Positions 17,717 through 25,785 of a stretch of 64,000 bases of DNA are shown piece after piece. Under the pieces are notes generated by a model. That model did not search any database and was not told the DNA's origin. It worked only from the letters and a program-made list of their open reading frames with translations. The translations under genes and the position numbers were made by a program. Source of the DNA: an uncultured Aquitalea sp. Its GTDB lineage: Bacteria > Pseudomonadota > Gammaproteobacteria > Burkholderiales > Chromobacteriaceae. The DNA is taken from the NCBI RefSeq assembly GCF_945957525.1, contig NZ_CAMFLA010000005.1, positions 62,001-126,000 on the forward strand, in the 5' to 3' direction. Every line of letters starts with the position of its first letter. Within the stretch, counting starts at the first letter, position 1.

Positions 17717-17726
17717 GATAGTTATC
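17717..17726. promoter_or_regulatory. Candidate LysR operator between SDR and LysR genes
   Basis: GATA-GT-TATC, a small dyad in the 111-base divergent spacer. LysR proteins bind dyads of this kind (T-N11-A class), but a single short dyad is weak evidence. Confidence 0.3.
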
Positions 17727-17769
17727 GCTGAAAAATGCTTTGTTTCTGTTGCAGGCATCGAAAAAAACT

Positions 17770-18657
17770 ATGGATAGTCGTCAGCTCAAGGCTTTTGTCG
17801 CCGTGTTCGAGGAACGCAACATTACCCAGGCCGCCCAGCGCTTGTTCATTACCCAGCCCACGCTGTCGGTCACCATCCGTCAGCTGGAAGACATGCTGGG
17901 CGCCCCCTTGTTTGTGCGGCAGCCGCGCGGCGTGGCTGTGACGGAGGAGGCGCGCTTGTTCTACCCGCAGGCGCGCAAACTGCTGGATCAGATGGAAAGC
18001 GTCAGCAGCCTGTTTCGCGAACGGCGCAGCTGCGAACCCATGCTGCTGGGCGTGGATGGCGACATCGCGCCGTCGCGCTTGAGCCGCATCCTGCGGCTGG
18101 CGAGGCAGCGGATACCCGGCTTGTTGTTGAGTGCCGAGCCGGGTTGCGTGGGGGACGCGCGCGTGGCGCCGGAAGACCTGCGCTGCGAGGACGATTTGTT
18201 CCTGCCCTTGTGGGAGGAGCGTTTCGTGCTGGCCGTGCCGGCGCAGAGCCCGCTGGCGGGGCTGGCGGAGGTGGACCTGGCCGCGCTGGGGCAGGAAGAC
18301 TGGATTACCTGCCCGGGGCATGAGTCGCACCAGCGGCTGCTGGCCATGCATGGTGAAAACAGTCGCGGCGTGATGCTTGCGGCAAAAGCCGGCAGCCTGG
18401 CGCTGGCGGCGCGGATGGTGGAGGCCGGTTGGGGCGTGGCCTTGTTGCCCGCAACTTTGCTGGAAGAGCTGGGCGGCGTTTGCGGCGTGCCTGCCGCCGG
18501 GCCGCAACTGACGCGGCGGATCGGGCTGTGCTACGCCGCGCAGGCGCTGGACAAACCCGTGGTGGCTCGCCTGCACGCGCTGTTGGCCGACGAGGCCTTG
18601 TCTGGCGCGCTGTCTTCGGCCAACCTTGACGATTCCGTCCCCCGGAGCAAGGCATGA
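17770..18657 (+). CDS. LysR-family transcriptional regulator
   Basis: 295-residue regulator. N-terminal winged helix (1-60: RQLKAFVAVFEERNITQAAQ, TQPTLSVTIRQLE) and a C-terminal periplasmic-binding-like effector domain. I start at ATG 17770; a TTG at 17740 in frame is less likely. It is divergent from the SDR gene and overlaps the following MFS gene by four bases (ATGA), so regulator and transporter are translationally coupled and the SDR, LysR and MFS genes probably serve one process. One copy of the 12-mer lies near its 3' end. Confidence 0.88.
   Translation: MDSRQLKAFVAVFEERNITQAAQRLFITQPTLSVTIRQLEDMLGAPLFVRQPRGVAVTEEARLFYPQARKLLDQMESVSSLFRERRSCEPMLLGVDGDIAPSRLSRILRLARQRIPGLLLSAEPGCVGDARVAPEDLRCEDDLFLPLWEERFVLAVPAQSPLAGLAEVDLAALGQEDWITCPGHESHQRLLAMHGENSRGVMLAAKAGSLALAARMVEAGWGVALLPATLLEELGGVCGVPAAGPQLTRRIGLCYAAQALDKPVVARLHALLADEALSGALSSANLDDSVPRSKA
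18614..18625 (+). repeat. CTTCGGCCAACC repeat, copy 5
   Basis: Exact 12-mer (13-mer form) near the end of the LysR gene, coding strand, encoding part of SSANL. Confidence 0.9.
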
Positions 18658-19895
18658 ATCCCCTGACACCCGCGCGTGAGCGCCGCTTGTTGTGGCTGCT
18701 GGCGCTGACGCAGTTCACCATCATCATGGACTTCATGGTGATGATGCCGCTGGGCCCGCAAATCATGCGCGCTTTCAGCATCTCTCCCGCCGCCTTCGCC
18801 ACGGCGGTGTCTGCTTATTCCTGGTGTTCCGGCCTGTCCGGCCTGTTTGCCACCGCCTATATCGACCGCTTTGATCGTCGCAAGCTGCTGCTGGTGATTT
18901 ATGGCCTGTTTGCCGCCAGCAATCTGTTGTGCGCGCTGGCGCCCAACTTCCACCTGCTGTTGTTTGCCCGTGCTTTTGCCGGCCTCACCGGTGGGGTGAT
19001 GGGCTCCATCGTCATGGCCATTGTCAGCGATGTGGTGCCGCCGCAGCGACGCGGGGCGGCCACCGGCGTGATCATGACGGCCTTTTCGCTGGCGGCGATT
19101 GCCGGGGTGCCCGCCGGCATCGTGCTGGGCGCGCATTATGGCTGGTCCACGCCGTTTTTCCTGTTGGTGGTGCTGTCGGTGTTGATCTGGGGACTGGGCG
19201 CGAAGCTGGTGCCGCCGCTGGCCGAGCACTTGTCGCGCGGCGTGCCGCCGCTGTCGCGCGTGCTGCCGGATTTGCTGGAACTGTTTCGCACGCCCGGCCA
19301 TCAGCGGGCTTTCCTGCTGACGGCGCTGGTGATGGTGTCGCACATGATGGTGATCCCCTTCATCTCGCCGGTGCTGGTGGCCAATCACGGCATCGAGCCG
19401 CAGCAAATTTCCTGGATTTACATGGCGGGCGGCGCGGCCACCTTTTTCACCTCGCGCGCAATTGGCCGCATGGCGGACCGCTTCGGCAAACATCGGGTGT
19501 TCCGCGTCATGGCGCTGGTATCCATGGCGCCGGTGCTGCTGGTGACCCATCTGCCGGATTGGCCGTTCTGGGCGCTGGTGGCGTTTTTCCCCTGCTTCAT
19601 GGTGGCGGTGTCCGGCCGCATGATTCCCATGCAAGCCCTGATTACCACCGTGCCGGAGCCGCGTCACCGCGGCGCTTTTCTCAGTGTCAACAGTGCGGTG
19701 CAATCCATTTGCAATGGCTGCGGCGCCTGGCTGGGCGGTTTGCTGCTGAGCAGTGGCGGCGGTGGCCGCATTCTGGGCTATGGCGAGAACGGGCTGTTTG
19801 CCGTGGCGCTGGTGGCGGTGGCGATGTGGTGGATAGGGCGGGTGGCGGCGTTTGACGCCGGCGCCGAGCCGGCACTGTCCGTACCTGCCGACTGA
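18654..19895 (+). CDS. MFS transporter (DHA1-type efflux)
   Basis: 413-residue inner-membrane transporter with about twelve helices. The inter-helix 2-3 loop carries the MFS motif as YIDRFDRRKLL, and helix 5 carries the antiporter-like GVPAGIVLG segment, which points to a drug/sugar:H+ antiporter of the DHA1 group (AraJ/YdhP-like). It starts inside the stop codon of the LysR gene. The substrate is unknown; export of a compound metabolised by the neighbouring SDR is a reasonable inference. Confidence 0.85.
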   Translation: MNPLTPARERRLLWLLALTQFTIIMDFMVMMPLGPQIMRAFSISPAAFATAVSAYSWCSGLSGLFATAYIDRFDRRKLLLVIYGLFAASNLLCALAPNFHLLLFARAFAGLTGGVMGSIVMAIVSDVVPPQRRGAATGVIMTAFSLAAIAGVPAGIVLGAHYGWSTPFFLLVVLSVLIWGLGAKLVPPLAEHLSRGVPPLSRVLPDLLELFRTPGHQRAFLLTALVMVSHMMVIPFISPVLVANHGIEPQQISWIYMAGGAATFFTSRAIGRMADRFGKHRVFRVMALVSMAPVLLVTHLPDWPFWALVAFFPCFMVAVSGRMIPMQALITTVPEPRHRGAFLSVNSAVQSICNGCGAWLGGLLLSSGGGGRILGYGENGLFAVALVAVAMWWIGRVAAFDAGAEPALSVPAD

Positions 19896-20045
19896 TGCGC
19901 ATGCGCGTTAACAGGCTGGCATCCTCGCTATGCCGTCGTCCTGCCGCCGTCGCCTTTGGCCCGGCGGTTTTGTTTTGCCCGCAAGCGGCAACAAGACGCC
20001 GGCGTATCCGGCTGGCATGATGTGGGTTTTGCCCGGGAGCCCGCC

Positions 20046-21272
20046 ATGTCCGCCACTTCGTCAAAGCCCGCCAGCGCGGCCGCCCTGGCCGAAGCCGAGC
20101 GCTATGTGATTTTGCGACGCGCGGCGGCAGACGATCCGGACATACGCACAGACGCGCTGGCCGCGCTGGCCGGCGTGGCGGAGGCGGATCTGCCTGCCTT
20201 TTTGTTGCGCCATGCTCAGGCGGATGAGGCCGGCTGGCGACGCGGCCTCCGCACGGCGGCGCTGTGGCAAGGCTTGTGCGGTGGCAGCATGCCAGCCGAG
20301 CCCGGTATGGACGACGACTGTATGGCTACCTTCGGCATGACTGCGGCCGAGCTGGCCCGTCTTGGCGAGCGGCCGCAGTTTCGCCTCCGCCTGCCTGCCG
20401 CCTATCGCCTGGAGCCGGCGCTGGATTACCACGGGCGCGACCCGGCCGGCCCGGCCGAGCGGCGAGAGGGGTGCAGCCTGCGCAAGGCCCTGTGGCTGGC
20501 GGGCGAGCCCTTGGTGCTGATGTTGACTTTGGCCGAAGGCGAGGCCGTGGTGGCGGTGGAGGGCGCGGGGGCGTCGCGCTGGGGCGAGGTGATGCCGGAG
20601 GCGCATCGGACAGTCTGTCGCATGCTGGGCCTGGGCGCGGGACATGCCGCCTGGCGGGCGCTGGCTCGGCGCGAACCATTGGCGGCGCGGCTGGACGAGA
20701 TGGGCCCGCCGCTGTGGCTGCCCTTGGCCGCATCGCCGTGGGAGGCCTTGTGCTGGGCCATTATCGGGCAGCAGATCAATCTGGCTTTCGCCACCCGCTT
20801 GCGGGCGGTGCTGATCGAGGAAGCCGGACAACCGGCGGGAGACAGCGGCCTGATCGCTTTCCCAACGCCGCAGCAAGTGGCGGCGCTGGAGGGCGAAGCG
20901 CTGACGCGCCGGCAGTTTTCCCGCAGCAAGGTGAAGTATCTGTTGTCGGCGGCCGAGGCGGTGGCCAGCGGTGGGCTGGCGCTGGATGCGCTGGCGGAAG
21001 GCTCTGCCGAAACGGCGGAGCGGGCCTTGCTGGCCTTGCACGGCGTGGGGCCGTGGACGGCGCATTACCTGATGATGCGCGGCCTGGGTTTTGCCGATTG
21101 TGTGCCGGTGGGCGACAGCGGCCTGTCTGCTGCCTTGCAGCGTTTTTACGACTTGCCGGCGCGACCGGACGCGCGGGAAACCGCGCGACTCATGCAGCCG
21201 TTTTCACCCTGCCGCAGTCTGGCCACCGCCTTGTTGTGGCAGTCGCTCAGCCCGCAGGGGCTGAATGGTTGA
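20046..21272 (+). CDS. DNA-3-methyladenine glycosylase II family protein
   Basis: 408-residue base-excision glycosylase of the HhH-GPD superfamily, AlkA-like. The C-terminal half has helix-hairpin-helix ALHGVGPWTAHYL (from about residue 330) and the catalytic aspartate in VPVGDSGL at about 356; WAIIGQQIN marks the start of the glycosylase core. The N-terminal 200 residues are an AlkA-N-like domain preceded by a charged extension. I start at ATG 20046; upstream sequence in frame to 19956 has no ribosome site. The next gene starts 49 bases on with its own ribosome site. Expected role: removal of alkylated purines. Confidence 0.82.
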   Translation: MSATSSKPASAAALAEAERYVILRRAAADDPDIRTDALAALAGVAEADLPAFLLRHAQADEAGWRRGLRTAALWQGLCGGSMPAEPGMDDDCMATFGMTAAELARLGERPQFRLRLPAAYRLEPALDYHGRDPAGPAERREGCSLRKALWLAGEPLVLMLTLAEGEAVVAVEGAGASRWGEVMPEAHRTVCRMLGLGAGHAAWRALARREPLAARLDEMGPPLWLPLAASPWEALCWAIIGQQINLAFATRLRAVLIEEAGQPAGDSGLIAFPTPQQVAALEGEALTRRQFSRSKVKYLLSAAEAVASGGLALDALAEGSAETAERALLALHGVGPWTAHYLMMRGLGFADCVPVGDSGLSAALQRFYDLPARPDARETARLMQPFSPCRSLATALLWQSLSPQGLNG

Positions 21273-21321
21273 GGAGGGGCGGGGCGGCGGACCAGCGTGC
21301 TGGCGACTCGAGGAAGGACAC

Positions 21322-22023
21322 ATGAGGAAGATCGGATTGGTGGGCGGGCTCAGCTGGGTGTCCACGCTGGATTACTACCGCTATGTGAACGAAGGCGTAA
21401 ACGCCGCGCTGGGCGGCTTGGAGTTTGCCGAATGCCTGGTCTACTCGGTCAATTTCAACGCTATCCAGCGGCATGGCTGGGATGACTGGGACAATACCTT
21501 CGCCGTCTTGCTGTCTGCCGGCCAAAGCCTGAAAGCCGGCGGCGCGGAAGCCATCGTGCTGTGCGCGAACACGGCCCATATGTGCGCGGAGCGCCTGCAG
21601 GCGGCCTTGGCGCTGCCGGTGATTCACATTGCCGAAGCCACCGCGCGGCGCGTGGCGGAACAGGGCTTGCGCACGGTGGCCTTGCTGGGCACGCGCTACA
21701 CCATGGAACTGCCCTTTTTTCATGAGGTGTTGCAGGCCCACGGCATCCGGGCCCTGACCCCCGCAAGACAAGAAACACGTGATTTCATCCAGCACACGCT
21801 GAAAGAAGAGCTGGGTCGGGGCCTGACGTTGCCGGCCACCCGGACGGCCTATCTCGAGATCATTGACGAGCTGCTTGCGCGCGGCGCGCAAGGCGTGGTG
21901 TTCGGCTGCACCGAGTTGCCCTTGCTGTTGTCGCCGGCGGACATCGCCGTGCCGGTGTTCGACACCACGCGCCTGCACGCCGAGGCGGCGGTGGATTTTG
22001 CGCTGGGGCGCGCCGGCCGCTGA
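21322..22023 (+). CDS. Aspartate/glutamate racemase family protein
   Basis: 233-residue cofactor-independent racemase. The two catalytic cysteines are C81 (LCANTAH) and C196 (FGCTELP), and the N-terminus KIGLVGGLSWVST is that of the YgeA/aspartate racemase group. The broad-specificity YgeA type acts on several amino acids, so aspartate specificity is not certain. I start at ATG 21322, preceded by AGGAAGG; the longer frame from 21265 overlaps the glycosylase stop. Probable product: D-amino acids for the cell wall or for signalling. Confidence 0.86.
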   Translation: MRKIGLVGGLSWVSTLDYYRYVNEGVNAALGGLEFAECLVYSVNFNAIQRHGWDDWDNTFAVLLSAGQSLKAGGAEAIVLCANTAHMCAERLQAALALPVIHIAEATARRVAEQGLRTVALLGTRYTMELPFFHEVLQAHGIRALTPARQETRDFIQHTLKEELGRGLTLPATRTAYLEIIDELLARGAQGVVFGCTELPLLLSPADIAVPVFDTTRLHAEAAVDFALGRAGR

Positions 22024-22045
22024 GCTTGCAGCAGCCGGCAGCGGG

Positions 22046-23017
22046 TCAGGCCAGGCGCGCGCTGCGTCGCGCCAGATAAAACCATTCCTGCCCGGTTTGT
22101 GCCTTGGGGTTGGGAAACACGATACAGCCGTCGTCTATGGCCAGCACTGGCGTACCGTCGTGGCGCAGGCCGATCTGTTCCCCCTTGCGGATGGGGTCGA
22201 AGCTGGCGAAGGCGCGCACAAAACTGTCGTCGTCGTGCAGCTTGTCCACCACCTCGTACAAGGACAGCGTTTCGATATCCGCCACCAGCGGGGGTGCGGT
22301 TTCATCCACCATGCCCAGATGGGCCAGGGTGTTGCGGATGGCCTGATAGGCCACGTCCGGCGCTTGCGGGTCCTGATGCTGGCCGCACTCCAGCGTCAGC
22401 GCCCAGCCGCCTTGCGCGCGCATGAATTCCGTCGTGCCCACGCCGTAGCGGGCGTCGGTGTTGAGCTGGGCCTGGCGGCCGCCGCCGTCGCCAAACAGCG
22501 CCACCCGGCGCTCCACGCCCAGCGCGTAAGTGGACAGCCATCCATCCATTAGCCGCGATACGCCCAGGCGCGCCGCCAGCGCTTCCTCCTTGGCCGCGTG
22601 GCGGAAGGGCTCCAGCGGGCCATCGTTGTTCTGCGGGCCCATGAAGGCGAACGCCACGCCGGGCGACTGGAAGGAGTGCAGGTCCAGCAGTACCTCGTGC
22701 GCGGCCAGCAGCGGACACAGCCAGTTGGCCACGTGATCTTCGAAATCCTGTGGCGCATCGGTGGGGCTGAGGTTGCGATTGAGGTTGCGATCCGCGCCGC
22801 GCTGGCCAAGGTTGTAAGCACGGGTATTGGTGACTGGCACCAGCGTCAGGCTGCCTTTGGCAAGGCGGACATCGCCTTGGTCCAGTTCTGCGATCAGGCG
22901 GCGGATGCCGTGGCTGCCGCAGGTTTCATTGCCGTGCACAGCCCCCAGTACGATCAGGCGGGGCCCGCTTTGCGTGGCGGCGTAATGGACGGATTTGAAG
23001 GTTTCAGGAAGGCTCAT
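22046..23017 (-). CDS. Succinylglutamate desuccinylase / aspartoacylase family protein
   Basis: 323-residue zinc carboxypeptidase-fold amidohydrolase (M14 AstE/AspA family). Zinc ligands are visible: H28 and E31 in AVHGNETCG, H114 in LDLHSF; NRNL and the catalytic glutamate in TLECGQH follow. It lacks neighbours from the arginine succinyltransferase pathway (astABCD), so true AstE activity is not supported by context and another N-acyl amino acid may be the substrate. I start at ATG 23017, which gives the family N-terminus; in-frame starts at 23050 and 23089 exist. Confidence 0.82.
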   Translation of the reverse strand: MSLPETFKSVHYAATQSGPRLIVLGAVHGNETCGSHGIRRLIAELDQGDVRLAKGSLTLVPVTNTRAYNLGQRGADRNLNRNLSPTDAPQDFEDHVANWLCPLLAAHEVLLDLHSFQSPGVAFAFMGPQNNDGPLEPFRHAAKEEALAARLGVSRLMDGWLSTYALGVERRVALFGDGGGRQAQLNTDARYGVGTTEFMRAQGGWALTLECGQHQDPQAPDVAYQAIRNTLAHLGMVDETAPPLVADIETLSLYEVVDKLHDDDSFVRAFASFDPIRKGEQIGLRHDGTPVLAIDDGCIVFPNPKAQTGQEWFYLARRSARLA

Positions 23018-23146
23018 GGCGCGGTCCGGCTCTGTGGGGGAAGCTTCCATTGTGCCGTGGGCCACCTTGGCGGGCAATGCGCCGGCCACGGGTGGTTGAC
23101 GGAGCAGGACGGGCTTTTCACAATCGTCCGCTCAGGGAGATACAAC

Positions 23147-24049
23147 ATGAAAACGCGATATCAGGCCCGGCGGGTGAATGTGGGGGACCGGGACATTTTC
23201 ATCCATCGGCTGCCCAGCGGCCTGGGGCACGACCTCTATCACTATGCGATGACACTGAGCTGGCCGCGTTTTTACCTGGCCATCGGCGGCTTGTTCCTGC
23301 TGCTCAATACCGTGTTCGCCACCTTGTACGCCTTGCAGCCGGGCAGTATCGCCAACCAGTTTCCAACCGGCTTCTGGGGCGGTTTCTTCTTCAGCGTGGA
23401 AACGCTGGCCACGGTGGGCTACGGCGACATGCACCCGCAGACCCTGTATGCCCATGTGGTCAGCACGCTGGAAATCTTTCTTGGCATGATGAGTATTGCG
23501 CTGGTGACCGGGGTGACCTTTTCGCGTTTTTCGCTGCCGCGCTCGCGCATCGTGTTTTCGCAGAACCCTGTGGTGCGCAGGCTGGATGGCCGGCCCACCC
23601 TGATGCTGCGCGCCGCCAACGCCAGGCAGAGCTATATCGTGGACGCCGACGCCCAGCTCAATCTGCTGGTCAACCATGTCACGCCGGAAGGGCTGCGCAT
23701 TCGCCAGCTGAAAGACCTCAAGCTGCAGCGGCGGCACCATCCCTTGTTTGTGCTGAGCTGGACGCTGATGCATGTGATCGACGAGCACAGCCCGCTGTAC
23801 GGCATGTCGGCCGAAGAGATGGCGCGGAAGGGCTGCTCGTTCATCCTGTCCATCAGCGGCATGGACGACACTACCCGCCAGACCGCGATGGGCCGACATC
23901 TGTTCAGCCATGGCGATATCCGCTGGAACCACCGTTACGCCGATTTGCTGGAAACCGATGACGCCGGTTTCGATCACGTGGACTTCGGCAAACTGCAGGA
24001 GGTGATGCCGTTGTCGGCGGAGGACGAGGGGGAGGCGCCTACCGGCTAG
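23147..24049 (+). CDS. KirBac-type inward-rectifier potassium channel
   Basis: 300-residue prokaryotic Kir channel. An amphipathic slide helix (about 25-40) precedes membrane helix 1 (42-63), a pore helix, the selectivity filter TVGYGD at 89-94, and membrane helix 2 (about 103-125). The remaining 170 residues form the cytoplasmic immunoglobulin-like IRK domain, with FVLSWTLMHVIDEHSPL typical of KirBac and eukaryotic Kir. I start at ATG 23147 with AGGGAGA just upstream. Predicted to pass K+ across the inner membrane and to be gated by lipids or pH, by homology. Confidence 0.92.
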   Translation: MKTRYQARRVNVGDRDIFIHRLPSGLGHDLYHYAMTLSWPRFYLAIGGLFLLLNTVFATLYALQPGSIANQFPTGFWGGFFFSVETLATVGYGDMHPQTLYAHVVSTLEIFLGMMSIALVTGVTFSRFSLPRSRIVFSQNPVVRRLDGRPTLMLRAANARQSYIVDADAQLNLLVNHVTPEGLRIRQLKDLKLQRRHHPLFVLSWTLMHVIDEHSPLYGMSAEEMARKGCSFILSISGMDDTTRQTAMGRHLFSHGDIRWNHRYADLLETDDAGFDHVDFGKLQEVMPLSAEDEGEAPTG

Positions 24050-24056
24050 TCCCGCC

Positions 24057-24536
24057 TTAATCCGCCGCCTTGCCGCTGCGCACCGGCAATTTGCTGGTTT
24101 GCTTGATGGCGTCGAGGATGATGGTGGATTTCACGCTGCGAACGAGAGACAACTGCATCAGCCGGTTCATGACAAAGCGCGACAACGACGGCAGGTCTTC
24201 CACCACGATGCGCAGCAGATAGTCTGCTTCGCCGGCGGCGGCGTAGCATTCCAGCACCTCGGGCAGGCTGTCGATGGCCTGGGCGAATTCGCGCAGCGAG
24301 CTTTCGCTGTGGCGCTCCAGACTGACATGAGCGAAAGCCATCACCGACAGGCCGATGCTTTCCGGCGTGATGTTCACCTGGTAGCCCTGGATCACGCCGC
24401 TTTCCTCCATGCGCTGGATGCGCCGGCCAATTTGAGAGGCGGACAGCGGCACGCTTTGCGCCAGTTTCTGATGAGTGCTGCGGGCGTCTTGCTGCAAGGC
24501 TTGCAGAATCTGGTAGTCGAAGCGGTCTAATTCCAT
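24057..24536 (-). CDS. AsnC/Lrp-family regulator, divergent from phhA
   Basis: 159-residue feast/famine regulator. N-terminal helix-turn-helix (about 5-60; LDRFDYQILQALQQDARST, LSASQIGRRIQRME) and a C-terminal RAM/AsnC effector domain (from about 68) with the GEADYLLRIVVEDLPS ligand loop. I start at ATG 24536; the frame is open to 24626 but that extension covers the operators. It is divergent from phenylalanine hydroxylase with two similar palindromes between, so regulation of phhA by an aromatic amino acid is likely by context. Confidence 0.9.
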   Translation of the reverse strand: MELDRFDYQILQALQQDARSTHQKLAQSVPLSASQIGRRIQRMEESGVIQGYQVNITPESIGLSVMAFAHVSLERHSESSLREFAQAIDSLPEVLECYAAAGEADYLLRIVVEDLPSLSRFVMNRLMQLSLVRSVKSTIILDAIKQTSKLPVRSGKAAD

Positions 24537-24568
24537 TGATGCGGCATCCGTGCGTGAACAAGGTTTGA

Positions 24569-24587
24569 TTTGCATCAAGTATGCAAA
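24569..24587. promoter_or_regulatory. Operator palindrome 1 between Lrp-type gene and phhA
   Basis: TTTGCAT-CAAGT-ATGCAAA: perfect 7-bp arms with a 5-base spacer, 40 bp centre to centre from a second palindrome of the same layout. Confidence 0.68.
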
Positions 24588-24608
24588 GAAGGCGCTGAAA
24601 AGGCAAAA

Positions 24609-24627
24609 CTTGCGGACCTGCCGCAAG
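24609..24627. promoter_or_regulatory. Operator palindrome 2 between Lrp-type gene and phhA
   Basis: CTTGCGG-ACCTG-CCGCAAG: perfect 7-bp arms with a 5-base spacer. Shares the pattern YTTGC-N9-GCAAR with palindrome 1. Ends 47 bases before the phhA start, with TACACT (24638-24643) as a possible -10 just downstream. Confidence 0.65.
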
Positions 24628-24674
24628 CGGCGCGGGCTACACTCAAAGCATCAAACCCCACCGGATATCCCGCC

Positions 24675-25568
24675 ATGAACGACCGCACCGATTTTGTCGT
24701 GCCGGACATCACCACCCGCAAGAATGCAGGGTTGAGCCATGACCCGCGCGACTTCACCCTGCCGCAGCCGCTAGACCGTTACACGGCGGAAGACCACGCC
24801 ACCTGGGCCGCGCTGTACCGCCGCCAGAGCGAGTTGCTGCCTGGCCGTGCCTGTCGCGAGTTCATGGACGGGCTGGACAAGCTGGGCGTGGACGCCGACC
24901 GCGTGCCGGATTTCGAACGTCTCAACCAGCGCTTGGGGGCGGCTACCGGCTGGCGCATTGTTGCGGTGCCGGGGCTGATTCCCGACGATGTATTCTTCGA
25001 GCATCTGGCCAATCGCCGTTTTCCGGTGACCTGGTGGCTGCGCGAGCCGCATCAGCTGGATTACCTGCAAGAGCCGGACGTGTTTCACGATCTGTTCGGC
25101 CATGTGCCGCTGCTGATTGATCCGGTGTTTGCCGACTACCTGCAGGCTTACGGCAAGGGCGGCATGAAGGCCAAGGACCTGGGCTACCTTACCCAGCTGG
25201 CCCGTCTTTACTGGTACACGGTGGAATTCGGCCTGATCCGCACGGCAGAGGGCATGCGCATTTACGGCGCGGGCATTCTGTCCAGTAAATCCGAATCGGT
25301 ATACTGCCTGGACAGCGCCAGCCCCAACCGGGTGGGTTTTGGTCTGCAGCGTTTGATGCGCACGCGCTACCGCATCGACACCTTCCAGAAAACCTACTTC
25401 GTCATCGACAGCTTCCAACAATTGTTCGACGCCACCGCGCCGGATTTCACGCCCATCTATCATCAGGTGGACGCCATGCCGACGCTGGGCGCCGGCGAAG
25501 TGGCGGCTGAGGATCTGGTGTACCAGACCGGCAATCGCGAGGGGTGGGCCGATACTGAGGATGTGTGA
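24675..25568 (+). CDS. phhA: Phenylalanine-4-hydroxylase
   Basis: 297-residue non-haem iron, pterin-dependent hydroxylase that converts phenylalanine to tyrosine. The 2-His-1-Glu iron facial triad is H138 and H143 (FHDLFGH) and E184 (YTVEFGL). The length and these positions are those of the crystallised C. violaceum enzyme, a single catalytic domain without the ACT regulatory domain of animals. No pterin-4a-carbinolamine dehydratase (phhB) gene is adjacent. Probably controlled by the divergent Lrp-type gene. The closest match I can recall is Chromobacterium, which helps place the organism. Confidence 0.97.
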   Translation: MNDRTDFVVPDITTRKNAGLSHDPRDFTLPQPLDRYTAEDHATWAALYRRQSELLPGRACREFMDGLDKLGVDADRVPDFERLNQRLGAATGWRIVAVPGLIPDDVFFEHLANRRFPVTWWLREPHQLDYLQEPDVFHDLFGHVPLLIDPVFADYLQAYGKGGMKAKDLGYLTQLARLYWYTVEFGLIRTAEGMRIYGAGILSSKSESVYCLDSASPNRVGFGLQRLMRTRYRIDTFQKTYFVIDSFQQLFDATAPDFTPIYHQVDAMPTLGAGEVAAEDLVYQTGNREGWADTEDV

Positions 25569-25600
25569 GCCTGAATGACCGGATGCCGTCAACTCTCGGC

Positions 25601-25612
25601 CTTCGGCCAACC
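25601..25612 (+). repeat. CTTCGGCCAACC repeat, copy 6
   Basis: Exact 12-mer (13-mer form), intergenic, 32 bases after the phhA stop. Confidence 0.9.
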
Positions 25613-25658
25613 TTCCAGCGCCAGCCCCAATAAGGGCGGCTGATAAACTCAGTGGCGC

Positions 25659-25710
25659 GGTTGAGGCTCTGTGCGCCGAGGCAGGCCGTACTCGGGTACG
25701 GCAAGGCGGC
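25659..25710. repeat. Structured intergenic element with 15-mer GTACGGCAAGGCGGC
   Basis: Contains a 7-bp hairpin GCCGTAC-TCGG-GTACGGC and, at 25696-25710, a 15-mer that recurs exactly at 47197-47211 upstream of dadA. It may be part of a dispersed intergenic repeat. Confidence 0.4.
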
Positions 25711-25736
25711 AGCGGGAGTGTTGTCAGCCGTTCTGC

Positions 25737-25770
25737 AAACGCCGTTCACTGGGGCAAGTGAACGGCGTTT
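25737..25770 (-). terminator. Hairpin between phhA and the YHYH gene
   Basis: A perfect 14-bp stem AAACGCCGTTCACT (25737-25750) and complement (25757-25770) with a 6-base loop; symmetrical A and T ends, so it may stop transcription from both convergent genes. Confidence 0.75.
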
Positions 25771-25785
25771 CTACTTGTCCGCCAG

